Assembly (NCBI GenBank): GCA_001563965.1
Contig: LKMS01000031.1
Coordinates: forward strand, 1-11,799
Direction of reading: 5' to 3'
Source of the DNA: Haloferacaceae archaeon PL-Br10_E2g29
GTDB lineage: Archaea > Halobacteriota > Halobacteria > Halobacteriales > Haloferacaceae
DNA length: 11,799 bases
Positions 1 to 6,313 of this stretch are shown here, in pieces. Position numbers and translations under genes: made by a program. The notes beneath the pieces were generated by a model that had not been told where the DNA came from, did not search any database, and saw nothing but the letters and a program-made list of their open reading frames with translations. Position 1 is the first letter of the stretch. Every line of letters starts with the position of its first letter.

Positions 1-1
1 A

Positions 2-469
2 CTCTGGGTCGCCATTGGGCTTCTTGTCTTGGGCATGATCGGGAGCGTTCTCCCGCTCGTTCCCTCGGGGTTGCTCTCGCTGGCTGGCGTTTGGATCTAC
101 GCGCTGTTTGGTAGTGAGCCGATCGGCCCGCTCGCGTTGGCGGTGTTGACGGTGACCGCGTTGGCGGCGGCCGTGCTCGAACAGCTCGGCGGCCCGATTG
201 CCGCAAAGCTCAGCGGCTCGTCGAACCGCGTGATGGTCGCTGCTACGCTCGGCGGGGTAGTTCTCATGTTCGTGCTCGGCCCCATTGGCATCATCGTCGG
301 CGTCGTCGGCGTCGTGTTCGCGCTCGAACTGTGGGAGGGAACCGCTGCCGACACGGCTGCCCGCCGATCCCTGTACACCGCCGCGGGTATTCTCGCGTCG
401 TCGGTCGTCCAGTTGTTGCTCACGTTCTCGATTCTCGCGTTGTTCGTGCTGGTTGTCGTCATCCTCTGA
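2..469 (+). CDS. DUF456 family membrane protein, 5' end cut by window edge
   Basis: The reading frame is open from the first complete codon and already encodes membrane sequence (LWVAIGLLVLG) before any good ATG, so the true start lies just upstream of the window. A TTG at 29 is possible but would cut into the first helix. The 155 visible residues are nearly all hydrophobic, with about four membrane segments. The opening pattern G-x-x-LP-x-x-PS-x-L, followed by a Gly/Ala-rich hairpin, is that of DUF456 proteins, which are usually about 160 residues, so little is missing. The biochemical role of the family is unknown; an integral membrane location is the only safe statement. The next gene starts 37 bases downstream on the same strand and could be co-transcribed. 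Confidence 0.8.
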   Translation, partial: LWVAIGLLVLGMIGSVLPLVPSGLLSLAGVWIYALFGSEPIGPLALAVLTVTALAAAVLEQLGGPIAAKLSGSSNRVMVAATLGGVVLMFVLGPIGIIVGVVGVVFALELWEGTAADTAARRSLYTAAGILASSVVQLLLTFSILALFVLVVVIL

Positions 470-506
470 TGGAAATACCAATGGGCCGTCGCGCCCGTAG
501 ACACCT

Positions 507-797
507 ATGGTTCACGACCGAATTCATGCCCAACCGCCCAGCCATCATGTCGACCGATGGTCGACCGGAACGATTGCGTCGGTTACCGAACGAGACGGTC
601 ACTGTCTCGTCCGGGTGATTCCCGACCCCGATGGACGTGTCGACGTCGACGAAGGCTGCGTTGTGGACGGCGATCACGACGCTGTCGATCTTCAGGTGAC
701 TCTCGCCGTTCGTGAGCTGTTCGTCAGTCGTCTTGATCTCGCCGCCGACGAGTCACCTGTCGGTAACCGCGTTTGGTACCGCAAGCACGGCGGCTAA
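507..797 (+). CDS. small acidic protein of unknown function
   Basis: I do not recognise this 96-residue protein. The frame is supported over overlapping alternatives by its composition, which is typical of haloarchaeal cytosolic proteins: many Asp, Glu and Val, few Lys, and G/C at most third codon positions. The competing frames here are Arg/Pro/Ser-rich. The N-terminal 15 residues (MVHDRIHAQPPSHH) look unstructured. Residues 20-95 alternate short hydrophobic runs with charged turns, which suggests a small beta-rich domain, and it ends in WYRKHGG. There is no signal peptide, membrane helix or Cys pair for metal. A weak A/T-rich stretch (AAATACC, 473-479) sits about 30 bases upstream of the ATG and would give a leaderless transcript; otherwise it reads through from the DUF456 gene. 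The start could be later, but no other in-frame ATG follows. Confidence 0.6.
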   Translation: MVHDRIHAQPPSHHVDRWSTGTIASVTERDGHCLVRVIPDPDGRVDVDEGCVVDGDHDAVDLQVTLAVRELFVSRLDLAADESPVGNRVWYRKHGG

Positions 798-833
798 GCC
801 CAGCGTGTCGTGGCCGCTTGATCCCTCCCTCTC

Positions 834-859
834 GTTGTGAAAATTTGTGAACTCACGAC
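834..859 (+). promoter_or_regulatory. GTGA-type repeats upstream of the metal transporter promoter
   Basis: TTGTGAA occurs twice, at 835-841 and 845-851, a spacing of 10 bases or one helical turn. The second copy begins a GTGA-AC-TCAC palindrome (847-856), and GTTGTGA...TCACGAC forms a larger inverted repeat with one mismatch. It lies directly upstream of the TATA-like box at 865. This layout would suit a regulator of the transporter. Binding by NikR or another metal sensor is inference only. Confidence 0.35.
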
Positions 860-864
860 CCTTG

Positions 865-871
865 TTTATCA
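865..871 (+). promoter_or_regulatory. TATA-like box for the NicO-family transporter
   Basis: TTTATCA sits in the most AT-rich part of the 128-base gap. Transcription would start near 892-898, leaving a leader of about 30 bases before the ATG at 926. A 4-base-arm inverted repeat, ACCT-GTTT-AGGT (903-914), lies inside that leader. Confidence 0.45.
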
Positions 872-925
872 TTATTACGACATCCCGAAACCGGTAGTAA
901 CAACCTGTTTAGGTGTCCTCGCCGG

Positions 926-1756
926 ATGACTGCTATGGACATTGGCCTCGTTGTTGCGGTCATGGGTTTGGGCGTCGTCCACGGTGTGCTCCCGGACCAC
1001 GGCTGGCCGATTGCGGCAAGCTATGCGCTGGGCTACTCGCAAAAGTGGATTCGCGGTACGATTGCCGCGCTGATTTTGGGCGTTGGCCATCTCATCAGCA
1101 GTGTCGCACTTGTGTTGGCGTACTTCTGGATTAGTCGGTTTGCAGCGTTTGCTGATGGCCCGTACATGAAACCGCTAGCCGGCGGACTCCTCATTGCACT
1201 CGGTATCTACGAGTTGGTTAGTGGCGGTCACGGTCATCACGGTCACGAGGATCATGATCGCAGCCACGGCCGCGACCATGAGGGTCACGATCACGACCAT
1301 AGCCACGCTCACGATGGCCATGATGAACACGGCCACGCCCACCATGATCACAGTCATGACGACCACGACCACGACGACGATCACAGCCACGACGACGACA
1401 AGAGCGTGCTCGGCCGAATTCGAGATCGACTCCCCGGTGGCGGCCACATGCATCCGACACAGGAACACGCCGAACAGGGGCTGTTCACGCTTGGAATGAC
1501 CGCGCTGGTGCTTGGATTCGCCCACGAGGAACCGGTTCAGATTCTGGCCATCTGTGCAGGCACCGACTTTTGTCTCGAACTGATGTTGCTCTACTCGCTG
1601 GCCGTTATCGGCGCGATTCTCGCGCCGACACTCCTGCTCATTGCAGGCTACAAACACCACCAAGAGCGCATCGAACAGTACACGCCGTACCTACCAACGC
1701 TCACGGGCATCGTCCTGATCGGCGTCGGTCTCGCGTTCGTCGTCGGCATCTTCTAA
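926..1756 (+). CDS. NicO/RcnA-like nickel/cobalt transporter with histidine-rich loop
   Basis: This is a 276-residue integral membrane protein, probably a Ni2+/Co2+ permease or exporter of the NicO/RcnA/HupE-UreH superfamily. The first membrane helix carries the family signature HX4DH (H19, D24, H25, in HGVLPDHGW). A second conserved His is at GVGHL (H55), and the second half repeats the pattern as GFAHEEP (197-203). Three helices precede and three follow a long hydrophilic loop, in which 23 histidines fall between residues 102 and 155, interspersed with Asp and Gly. Such loops bind transition metals in RcnA-type efflux proteins and in uptake proteins alike, so direction cannot be told. The start at 926 is preferred; an ATG at 935 would remove only three residues. 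It is a single gene with its own promoter and no ABC partner genes nearby. TSUP-like sulfur or other metal transport is a less likely alternative. Confidence 0.75.
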   Translation: MTAMDIGLVVAVMGLGVVHGVLPDHGWPIAASYALGYSQKWIRGTIAALILGVGHLISSVALVLAYFWISRFAAFADGPYMKPLAGGLLIALGIYELVSGGHGHHGHEDHDRSHGRDHEGHDHDHSHAHDGHDEHGHAHHDHSHDDHDHDDDHSHDDDKSVLGRIRDRLPGGGHMHPTQEHAEQGLFTLGMTALVLGFAHEEPVQILAICAGTDFCLELMLLYSLAVIGAILAPTLLLIAGYKHHQERIEQYTPYLPTLTGIVLIGVGLAFVVGIF

Positions 1757-1806
1757 CACTGTTTTGTGGGCTCGACCGACGGTCGCCCGATTCAGCCCAC
1801 CAATTT

Positions 1807-1831
1807 CGGTGCGGGGCGTTTATTCGCACCG
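1807..1831 (+). promoter_or_regulatory. dphB promoter: TATA box inside a 7-bp inverted repeat
   Basis: GTTTATT at 1818-1824 is centred about 29 bases upstream of the dphB ATG at 1850, the spacing of a leaderless haloarchaeal promoter. It is flanked by perfect 7-base arms, CGGTGCG (1807-1813) and CGCACCG (1825-1831). The arms could be an operator or chance. Confidence 0.55.
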
Positions 1832-1849
1832 GGATGCTCAGGTCGACGT

Positions 1850-2659
1850 ATGCTTACGTTCATTGGCCTCGGTCTCTACAACGAGCACTCGATCACGCGC
1901 GAGGGCGCACGGGCGATCCGCGCGGCCGACCGCGTGTTCGCGGAGTTCTACACCAGCCAACTGCTTGGCACGTCGGTCAAGCAACTCGAAGCCCACTACG
2001 GCGTCGATATCGCGGTTCGTGACCGTGCGGGCGTCGAACAGGATCCCGAGCCCATGCTTGCGGCGGCCGCCGAGGAGTCGGTCGCCTTTCTCACCGCCGG
2101 CGATACGATGATCTCGACGACCCACACGGACCTCCGGATTCGCGCCGAATCCCGTGGGATCGAGACGCACGTAATCCACGGCGTCACCGCCGAAACGGCC
2201 GCAAGCGGGCTGACCGGCCTCCAAAACTATCGGTTCGGCAAGGCCGTCACGCTCCCGTTTCCGTTCGTCCACGGCGCGGGCGACGTCCCGCCGAGCGTCA
2301 TCGAATCGATCGAGGCCAACGAGTCACGTGGGTTACACACGCTCGTCTATCTCGACATCAAGATTGACTATCACCAACGCCGCGACGGCCCCGCCGACCA
2401 CGACCCGTATATGACCGCCGACGTCGCTGCGAAGTTGCTTGCTGACGACTGGCGGGCCGACCAACTCGGTGTCGTCGTTGCCCGCGCGGGAAGTCCTGAA
2501 CCGCTCGTCGTTGCCGACCGCCTCGGTTCGCTCGCTGTAGACTCCTTCGGCGACCCGCTTCACATGCTCGTGATTCCCGGCGACCTCCACCACGTCGAAT
2601 CCGACGCGCTGTCGGCGCTGGCCGATGCGCCCGCAGATCTCGTTGCCGTCGATGACTGA
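1850..2659 (+). CDS. dphB: diphthine synthase (diphthamide biosynthesis methyltransferase)
   Basis: The enzyme uses S-adenosylmethionine to methylate the modified histidine of elongation factor 2 and form diphthine, the second step of diphthamide synthesis, in the cytosol. The 269-residue product matches the family length. It begins MLTFIGLGLYNEHSIT, the tetrapyrrole-methylase-type fold with the DphB-specific GLGLYxExxIT motif. AGDTM (83-87) is the SAM-binding loop, followed by STTHTDL. VIHGVTAETAASGLTGLQ (108-125) and PLHMLVIPGDLHHVE (236-250) are typical of archaeal DphB. The frame is open upstream to 1766, but ATG 1850 is chosen because homology begins exactly there and a TATA box lies about 29 bases upstream, giving a leaderless mRNA. 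No other diphthamide gene is in the window. Gene order gives no further hint; it appears to be its own transcription unit. Confidence 0.93.
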   Translation: MLTFIGLGLYNEHSITREGARAIRAADRVFAEFYTSQLLGTSVKQLEAHYGVDIAVRDRAGVEQDPEPMLAAAAEESVAFLTAGDTMISTTHTDLRIRAESRGIETHVIHGVTAETAASGLTGLQNYRFGKAVTLPFPFVHGAGDVPPSVIESIEANESRGLHTLVYLDIKIDYHQRRDGPADHDPYMTADVAAKLLADDWRADQLGVVVARAGSPEPLVVADRLGSLAVDSFGDPLHMLVIPGDLHHVESDALSALADAPADLVAVDD

Positions 2660-2695
2660 TTTTCGGTTCGGGTTCGCTGGCGATGACTACCTGAA

Positions 2696-2724
2696 ATAGC
2701 CGTTTTTGATTCTGAAACGGCTAT
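2696..2724. repeat. perfect 10-bp inverted repeat between dphB and usp
   Basis: ATAGCCGTTT (2696-2705) and AAACGGCTAT (2715-2724) are perfect complements separated by 9 bases. It begins 37 bases after the dphB stop, and an AT-rich stretch follows it. It could be a hairpin ending dphB transcription, or an operator upstream of the stress-protein promoter. No strong T-run follows, which weakens the terminator reading. Confidence 0.6.
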
Positions 2725-2774
2725 ATTTGCCGAAACATAATTATTAATTCGGTTCTGAGTAAACTATGGGAAAA

Positions 2775-2781
2775 CTTATTA
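2775..2781 (+). promoter_or_regulatory. TATA-like box for usp
   Basis: CTTATTA is centred about 33 bases upstream of ATG 2811 and fits a leaderless or nearly leaderless transcript from that start. A second AT-rich element (ATAATTATTAAT, 2737-2748) is at the matching distance from an upstream in-frame ATG at 2766, so two promoters or start sites are possible. Confidence 0.45.
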
Positions 2782-2810
2782 CTACACAAGTAGTACCTAT
2801 TTGTGAGCAC

Positions 2811-3275
2811 ATGAACACGATACTGCTAGCCATTGGCGACTCCGACGAGAACCGAATCGACCAACTCCTCGACGAAACGATTGCCATCGCCGGGCCAACC
2901 GGCGCAACCGTCGTGCTCGGCCACGTCTTCACACACGAGGCGTACGACAAAGCACGCACAGACCTCTCGTTCGACGGTCCTGCCGCGGAGGTCACCCCCG
3001 ATGTGGTCGCCGAGCGGTACTCGATCATTCGAGAGGCGGCCAAAACGTTGGCCGACCACGGCATCGACACGGAAATCCGCGGCATTCTCGGCGAGGACGG
3101 CGAGGCTGTTGTCGACCTCGCAGAGCGAATCGAGGCCGACCGCATTCTGATCGGCGGCCGTCGCCGCACCCCGGCCGGCAAGGCCGTCTTCGGCAGCACC
3201 GCGCAGGCGATTTTGTTGTCGGCACCGTGCCCCGTCACGTTCGTTCGCGCGACTGCACCGAAGCAAGTCGCCTAA
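2811..3275 (+). CDS. universal stress protein, UspA family
   Basis: This is a single Usp domain of 154 residues with the alpha/beta Rossmann-like fold. The first strand is MNTILLAIGDSDE, the second is ATVVLGHVFTHEAYD (32-46), and ADRILIGGRRR (109-119) is followed by GKAVFGSTAQAILLSAPCPVTFVR (written here only for position, 123-146). The glycine-rich G-G...G-S motif (G115, G116, G128, S129) is that of ATP-binding Usp proteins, although its spacing is not the classical GX2GX9GS. Usp proteins form dimers, bind nucleotides and support stress survival; no specific partner can be named. The start at 2811 fits the family N-terminus. An in-frame ATG at 2766 would add 15 residues (MGKLITTQVVPICEH) that have no family counterpart. 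The gene stands alone between two operator-like repeats, consistent with individual regulation. Confidence 0.85.
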   Translation: MNTILLAIGDSDENRIDQLLDETIAIAGPTGATVVLGHVFTHEAYDKARTDLSFDGPAAEVTPDVVAERYSIIREAAKTLADHGIDTEIRGILGEDGEAVVDLAERIEADRILIGGRRRTPAGKAVFGSTAQAILLSAPCPVTFVRATAPKQVA

Positions 3276-3295
3276 GACAGTCCATAACGGTCTAT

Positions 3296-3308
3296 TTCTG
3301 TGACAGAA
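3296..3308. promoter_or_regulatory. 13-bp palindrome between usp and the ROK kinase gene
   Basis: TTCTGT-G-ACAGAA is a perfect 6-base-arm palindrome, 20 bases after the usp stop and about 95 bases before the kinase start. It resembles a dimeric-repressor half-site pair in size, but no T-run follows and it is far from the kinase TATA box. Function is unknown. Confidence 0.35.
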
Positions 3309-3370
3309 TGAATCATGACCTCCACTATTACCTACATATTGACGGCCGAACGAACACGACAAAAGCGCCC

Positions 3371-3377
3371 TAATTAA
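3371..3377 (+). promoter_or_regulatory. TATA-like box for the ROK kinase gene
   Basis: TAATTAA is centred 30 bases upstream of ATG 3404. This decides the start: a GTG at 3395 in the same frame would be only about 21 bases away, too close for a leaderless transcript. Confidence 0.55.
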
Positions 3378-3403
3378 GTGCAACCGACGCACCTGTGAAA
3401 CTG

Positions 3404-4372
3404 ATGGCGTACTACGTTGGTGTTGACCTCGGCGCGACGAACGTTCGAGCCGTTCTTGCCGACGGCACAGGGACCATTTTGGCCAGTGCGCACGAGTCGA
3501 CACCGCGCGGCCCAACCGGGATCGCGGTCACCGAAGCCGTCCTCTCGTTGATTCGGGCGGTCTGCAACGAAACCGGCGTCACACCCGGATCGGTGACCGC
3601 CTGCGGAATCGGCTCGATTGGCCCGCTTGATCTCGCTGCCGGTGCGGTCGAAAACCCCGCCAACCTGCCCGATCGCATCGACCGCATTCCACTGACCGGC
3701 CCCGTTTCGAACCTGCTGCAAACCGATGAGGTGTATCTCCACAATGACACGAACGCGGGCGTGATCGGCGAGCGGTTCCACTCCGAGCGCAACCCTGACG
3801 ACATGGTGTACGTGACGTTTTCGTCGGGTATCGGTGCGGGCGTCTGTGTCGATGGCAACGTGATTTCGGGCTGGGACGGCAATGCGGGCGAGGTCGGTCA
3901 CCTGACGCTCGACCCGAGCGGATTTATGACCTGTGGCTGTGGCCACGAGGGCCACTGGGAGGCGTACTGTTCGGGCAACAACATCCCGTTTTATACGAAA
4001 CGACTCCATGACGACGATCCGATCGACACGGTGCTGCCGCTCGAATCGCCCGACTTTTCGGCCGTCGACGTCTTCGAACACGCCGGCCGCGACCGGTTTG
4101 CCGACCACGTCATCGAGCAACTCGGCCACTGGAACGCGATGGGAATCGCCAACATCGTCCACGCGTACGCCCCGCTCGTGATCAGCGTCGGCGGCGCGGT
4201 TGCGCTCAACAATCCGAATCTCGTTCTTGACCCGATTCGCACCAAACTCGACGAGATGGTGATGTCAAACATCCCCGAAATCACGCTCACCGACCTTGGC
4301 GACGAGGTCGTTGTCAAAGGCGCGGTCGCCAGCGCGCTCACCGGCGGGACGGGCGACCGGTCGAAGCTCTAA
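3404..4372 (+). CDS. ROK-family sugar kinase, probable glucokinase
   Basis: The 322-residue product has the two-lobed sugar kinase fold. VGVDLGATNVR (5-15) is the phosphate-1 loop with D8, GIGSIGPLD lies in the first lobe, and HNDTNAG (113-119) carries the likely catalytic base D115. FSSGIGAG is the phosphate-2 loop, and AGEVGHL leads to H166, the first ligand of the ROK zinc site. That site continues as C177-G-C179-G-HE-G-H184-W-E186: the usual third cysteine of CxCGxxGCxE is a histidine here, still a possible zinc ligand. VISVGGAVALNN matches the adenosine loop. Phosphorylation of glucose with ATP is the likeliest reaction, but other hexoses cannot be excluded. Start 3404 is chosen over GTG 3395 from promoter spacing. 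ROK repressors carry an N-terminal helix-turn-helix; none is present, so this is a kinase. It is an independent transcription unit. Confidence 0.82.
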   Translation: MAYYVGVDLGATNVRAVLADGTGTILASAHESTPRGPTGIAVTEAVLSLIRAVCNETGVTPGSVTACGIGSIGPLDLAAGAVENPANLPDRIDRIPLTGPVSNLLQTDEVYLHNDTNAGVIGERFHSERNPDDMVYVTFSSGIGAGVCVDGNVISGWDGNAGEVGHLTLDPSGFMTCGCGHEGHWEAYCSGNNIPFYTKRLHDDDPIDTVLPLESPDFSAVDVFEHAGRDRFADHVIEQLGHWNAMGIANIVHAYAPLVISVGGAVALNNPNLVLDPIRTKLDEMVMSNIPEITLTDLGDEVVVKGAVASALTGGTGDRSKL

Positions 4373-4443
4373 TCCTGCATCAGTGAGCCGTCTGCTCGCG
4401 AAATGCGCACAATCAATCATTTGTGTTTGGTCGAGAAAACCAC

Positions 4444-4450
4444 AACTTAC
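4444..4450 (+). promoter_or_regulatory. TATA-like box for the NifU-domain gene
   Basis: AACTTAC is centred about 31 bases upstream of ATG 4478, consistent with leaderless transcription. An imperfect inverted repeat, TTGTG (4421-4425) and CACAA (4441-4445), abuts it. Confidence 0.4.
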
Positions 4451-4477
4451 CCATAGCTGGAGCCCCTACAGAGTGGC

Positions 4478-4813
4478 ATGACCGACCAGCATGAAGAGAG
4501 CCTCAAGTCGCGCGTCGAGACTTGGATGGTCAAACAGATGCCGATCATCCAGATGCACGGCGGGACGAGCTGTGTGCGCGAGGCCGACCCCGAAAGCGGC
4601 CAGGTCGTCGTCGAACTCGGCGGCACCTGCTCGGGCTGTGGCATCTCGAACATCACCGCCCAGAACATCCAGCGTGACCTGTTCATGGAGTTCGAAGAGA
4701 TACAGGACGTCCAGATCAAAGTCCCCTCGACGGGTGATATGGGCGCAGACACAGTCGAGGGCGGTCGCGGTGGCGACGTCCAGTTTTCGAACGAGTCGGC
4801 CGGGCACTTCTAA
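4478..4813 (+). CDS. NifU-type iron-sulfur scaffold domain protein
   Basis: This 111-residue protein matches the NifU C-terminal (Nfu) domain, which carries or delivers an Fe-S cluster to target proteins in the cytosol. Residues 10-30 form the first helix and HGG turn (PIIQMHGG). VVVELGGTCSGCGIS follows, with the cluster-binding pair C51-x2-C54, and NITAQNIQRDLF is the helix after it. C32 is an additional cysteine in the first part. The family core is about 70-80 residues; the last 20 (from about 91), rich in Gly, Asp and Ser, look disordered. There is no NifU N-terminal IscU-like domain and no cysteine desulfurase gene alongside. It is its own unit, with a TATA box upstream and a hairpin plus T-run after the stop. 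The neighbour beyond is convergent. Confidence 0.85.
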   Translation: MTDQHEESLKSRVETWMVKQMPIIQMHGGTSCVREADPESGQVVVELGGTCSGCGISNITAQNIQRDLFMEFEEIQDVQIKVPSTGDMGADTVEGGRGGDVQFSNESAGHF

Positions 4814-4850
4814 GCGCGATCGACGCCGACGTTCGATCTCGCTCTCTTTT
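4813..4850 (+). terminator. hairpin plus T-run ending the NifU-domain gene
   Basis: AGCGCGATCGA (4813-4823) and TCGATCTCGCT (4833-4843) pair at 10 of 11 positions around a 9-base loop, followed by CTCTTTT (4844-4850). It starts on the last base of the stop codon and fills the 42-base gap between two convergent genes. Archaeal termination mainly needs the T-run; the stem may be extra. On the other strand the stem is not followed by a good T-run, so FAU-1 is less clearly served. Confidence 0.55.
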
Positions 4851-4855
4851 CGACT

Positions 4856-6313
4856 TCAGAGTGCGGTTTCGAGCGCACTCGCCACTGACCGGGCTTTTTC
4901 AGCGAGCGCCTCGTGTACGTTTTCGGCGTCGACTGCCGCCTCGAGTTCGTCGTCGTCAACGCGTTCGACACGGCCATCGCCGTGTTTGATCACGTCGACG
5001 TGGAGGTCGACGTAGCGAACCGAATCGGGAAAACACTCGACGGGCGTACAGATATTGACGTACGTACCGAGCACGTCGTCGTCGCGACGATAGACGGTCG
5101 GATACCACCAGCGGCCCTCGCGGAACGTCGTCACCGCGATGTCGCCGTTTTTGCGGGGGATGTCGAGTGCGTCGTAGCTTCCGCCGCCGGAGAGTTCGCG
5201 CTGCAGGGTCACCGAGTCGTCATCGCGGTCAGTCACGGTTCCCGATCCCAGCGAAATGAGTCGGCCGTCGGGCTTGCCGTGGCCGATGTCGACCTGATCG
5301 CCGACCGATGGGCCGAAACAGTCGGCGACAACGCTGAACGGAAACGTGTCGATTCCATCTTCATCGCTCGTCTCGCCACTCCAGTCGCTTCCACAGAGCG
5401 CCTCCGCGAGGTCGACACCGGCGCTCGCCGCGTCGGCACCGGTTTTGATTCGGTGGTGGCCCGGAAGCGTCGTCGTCACTGATCGGCGCAGCCCGTCGAG
5501 GACGAACCGTGACTCGCGGCCGAACCAGAACCAGCGACCGGCACGCTCGGCGAACAGGCCGGTTGGCTCGGTGCGATCAGCAGCCGGCGGCGCGTCGTCA
5601 AGCACGCCCGCAAGGGTGTCGGCCTGCACAACGGCCCGATTGAGTGCCGATTTCAGCACGTCCATCGAGGCCTCGGTTGCGGCGTGTTCCCACTGAATCC
5701 GCCAGCCGTCGGGGGCCTCGACACCGAGCAGCTCGGTCATGCCGACCAGTTCGCGGGCGGCGGCCGCATCGCGGGTTGAAACCGTTGGCGTGCCCGACTC
5801 GGGCAACAGCGTCGCGAGTCCGGTCGAAACCCGAATGTCGGTATCGAGCAGCGGTCGGTCGTCAGTCCACGGCGCGGCCGACTCGCGAACCTGAACGCGA
5901 ACCATTTCGCCGACATCGACGTGGTCGTCGGTGTTTCGAAACGGTAGATAGCCCGTTTCCGTACCGAGATCGACCAGCGCACCACGGCGGCGGGTGTCGG
6001 TGATTTTGCCGTCAATAACCGACCCCACTGGGGCTGCGTCCTCCCACGAGAGGGTATCGATCCCAACCGACAGCAACGCCGCCGCCTCGTCGACGGCGGT
6101 CGGCGTTCCCTGGACACCGACACCCTGTCTGTCGGCCGTGGTTTCGGCCGAGATGGTCGGTGCTGTAGCGTCGAACTCGGTGTCGAACCGCCGGCGGATC
6201 GGCTCGCTTGCGTCGACGACCATCCAGCCGGCATCGAGAAACAACCGCGTGAGCGCCGTCGTGTAGATGCCACGGATTCGGACGGCGTGGCTCGCTGGGT
6301 CGGCCCCACTCAT
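4856..6313 (-). CDS. fau-1: FAU-1 family RNA-binding protein / RNase E/G-like ribonuclease
   Basis: The 485-residue product has the archaeal FAU-1 layout. An N-terminal region of about 90 residues (VRIRGIYTTALTRLFLD and on) is followed by an S1 RNA-binding domain at about 95-145 (GSVIDGKITD...GALVDLGTETGYLPF). A central RNase E/G-like part at about 200-330 includes FWFGRESRFVLD, and a DUF402 domain spans about 355-465, with RWWYPTVYRR, GTYVNICTPVE and YVDLHVDVI followed by an acidic DDDELEAAVD helix. The family binds AU-rich RNA and has been linked to RNA processing, including rRNA precursors, in Pyrococcus and Thermococcus; haloarchaeal members are annotated by homology. ATG 6313 is the only plausible start. 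Upstream on this strand GTATGCA (about 6337-6343) is a weak TATA candidate. The gene is monocistronic, convergent with the NifU-domain gene and divergent from menE. Confidence 0.85.
   Translation of the reverse strand: MSGADPASHAVRIRGIYTTALTRLFLDAGWMVVDASEPIRRRFDTEFDATAPTISAETTADRQGVGVQGTPTAVDEAAALLSVGIDTLSWEDAAPVGSVIDGKITDTRRRGALVDLGTETGYLPFRNTDDHVDVGEMVRVQVRESAAPWTDDRPLLDTDIRVSTGLATLLPESGTPTVSTRDAAAARELVGMTELLGVEAPDGWRIQWEHAATEASMDVLKSALNRAVVQADTLAGVLDDAPPAADRTEPTGLFAERAGRWFWFGRESRFVLDGLRRSVTTTLPGHHRIKTGADAASAGVDLAEALCGSDWSGETSDEDGIDTFPFSVVADCFGPSVGDQVDIGHGKPDGRLISLGSGTVTDRDDDSVTLQRELSGGGSYDALDIPRKNGDIAVTTFREGRWWYPTVYRRDDDVLGTYVNICTPVECFPDSVRYVDLHVDVIKHGDGRVERVDDDELEAAVDAENVHEALAEKARSVASALETAL

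Noticed and set aside
1175..1663. Minus-strand frame antisense to the transporter
   Set aside because: Its Val-rich middle is only the complement of His/Asp codons of the histidine-rich loop; the + strand frame carries the NicO motifs.
2826..3515. Minus-strand frame across usp and the kinase start
   Set aside because: It would cover two promoters and two recognised genes and has no family-like motifs.
4421..4445. TTGTG...CACAA inverted repeat upstream of the NifU-domain gene
   Set aside because: Short arms with a mismatched interior; recorded with the promoter but not strong enough as a separate operator.
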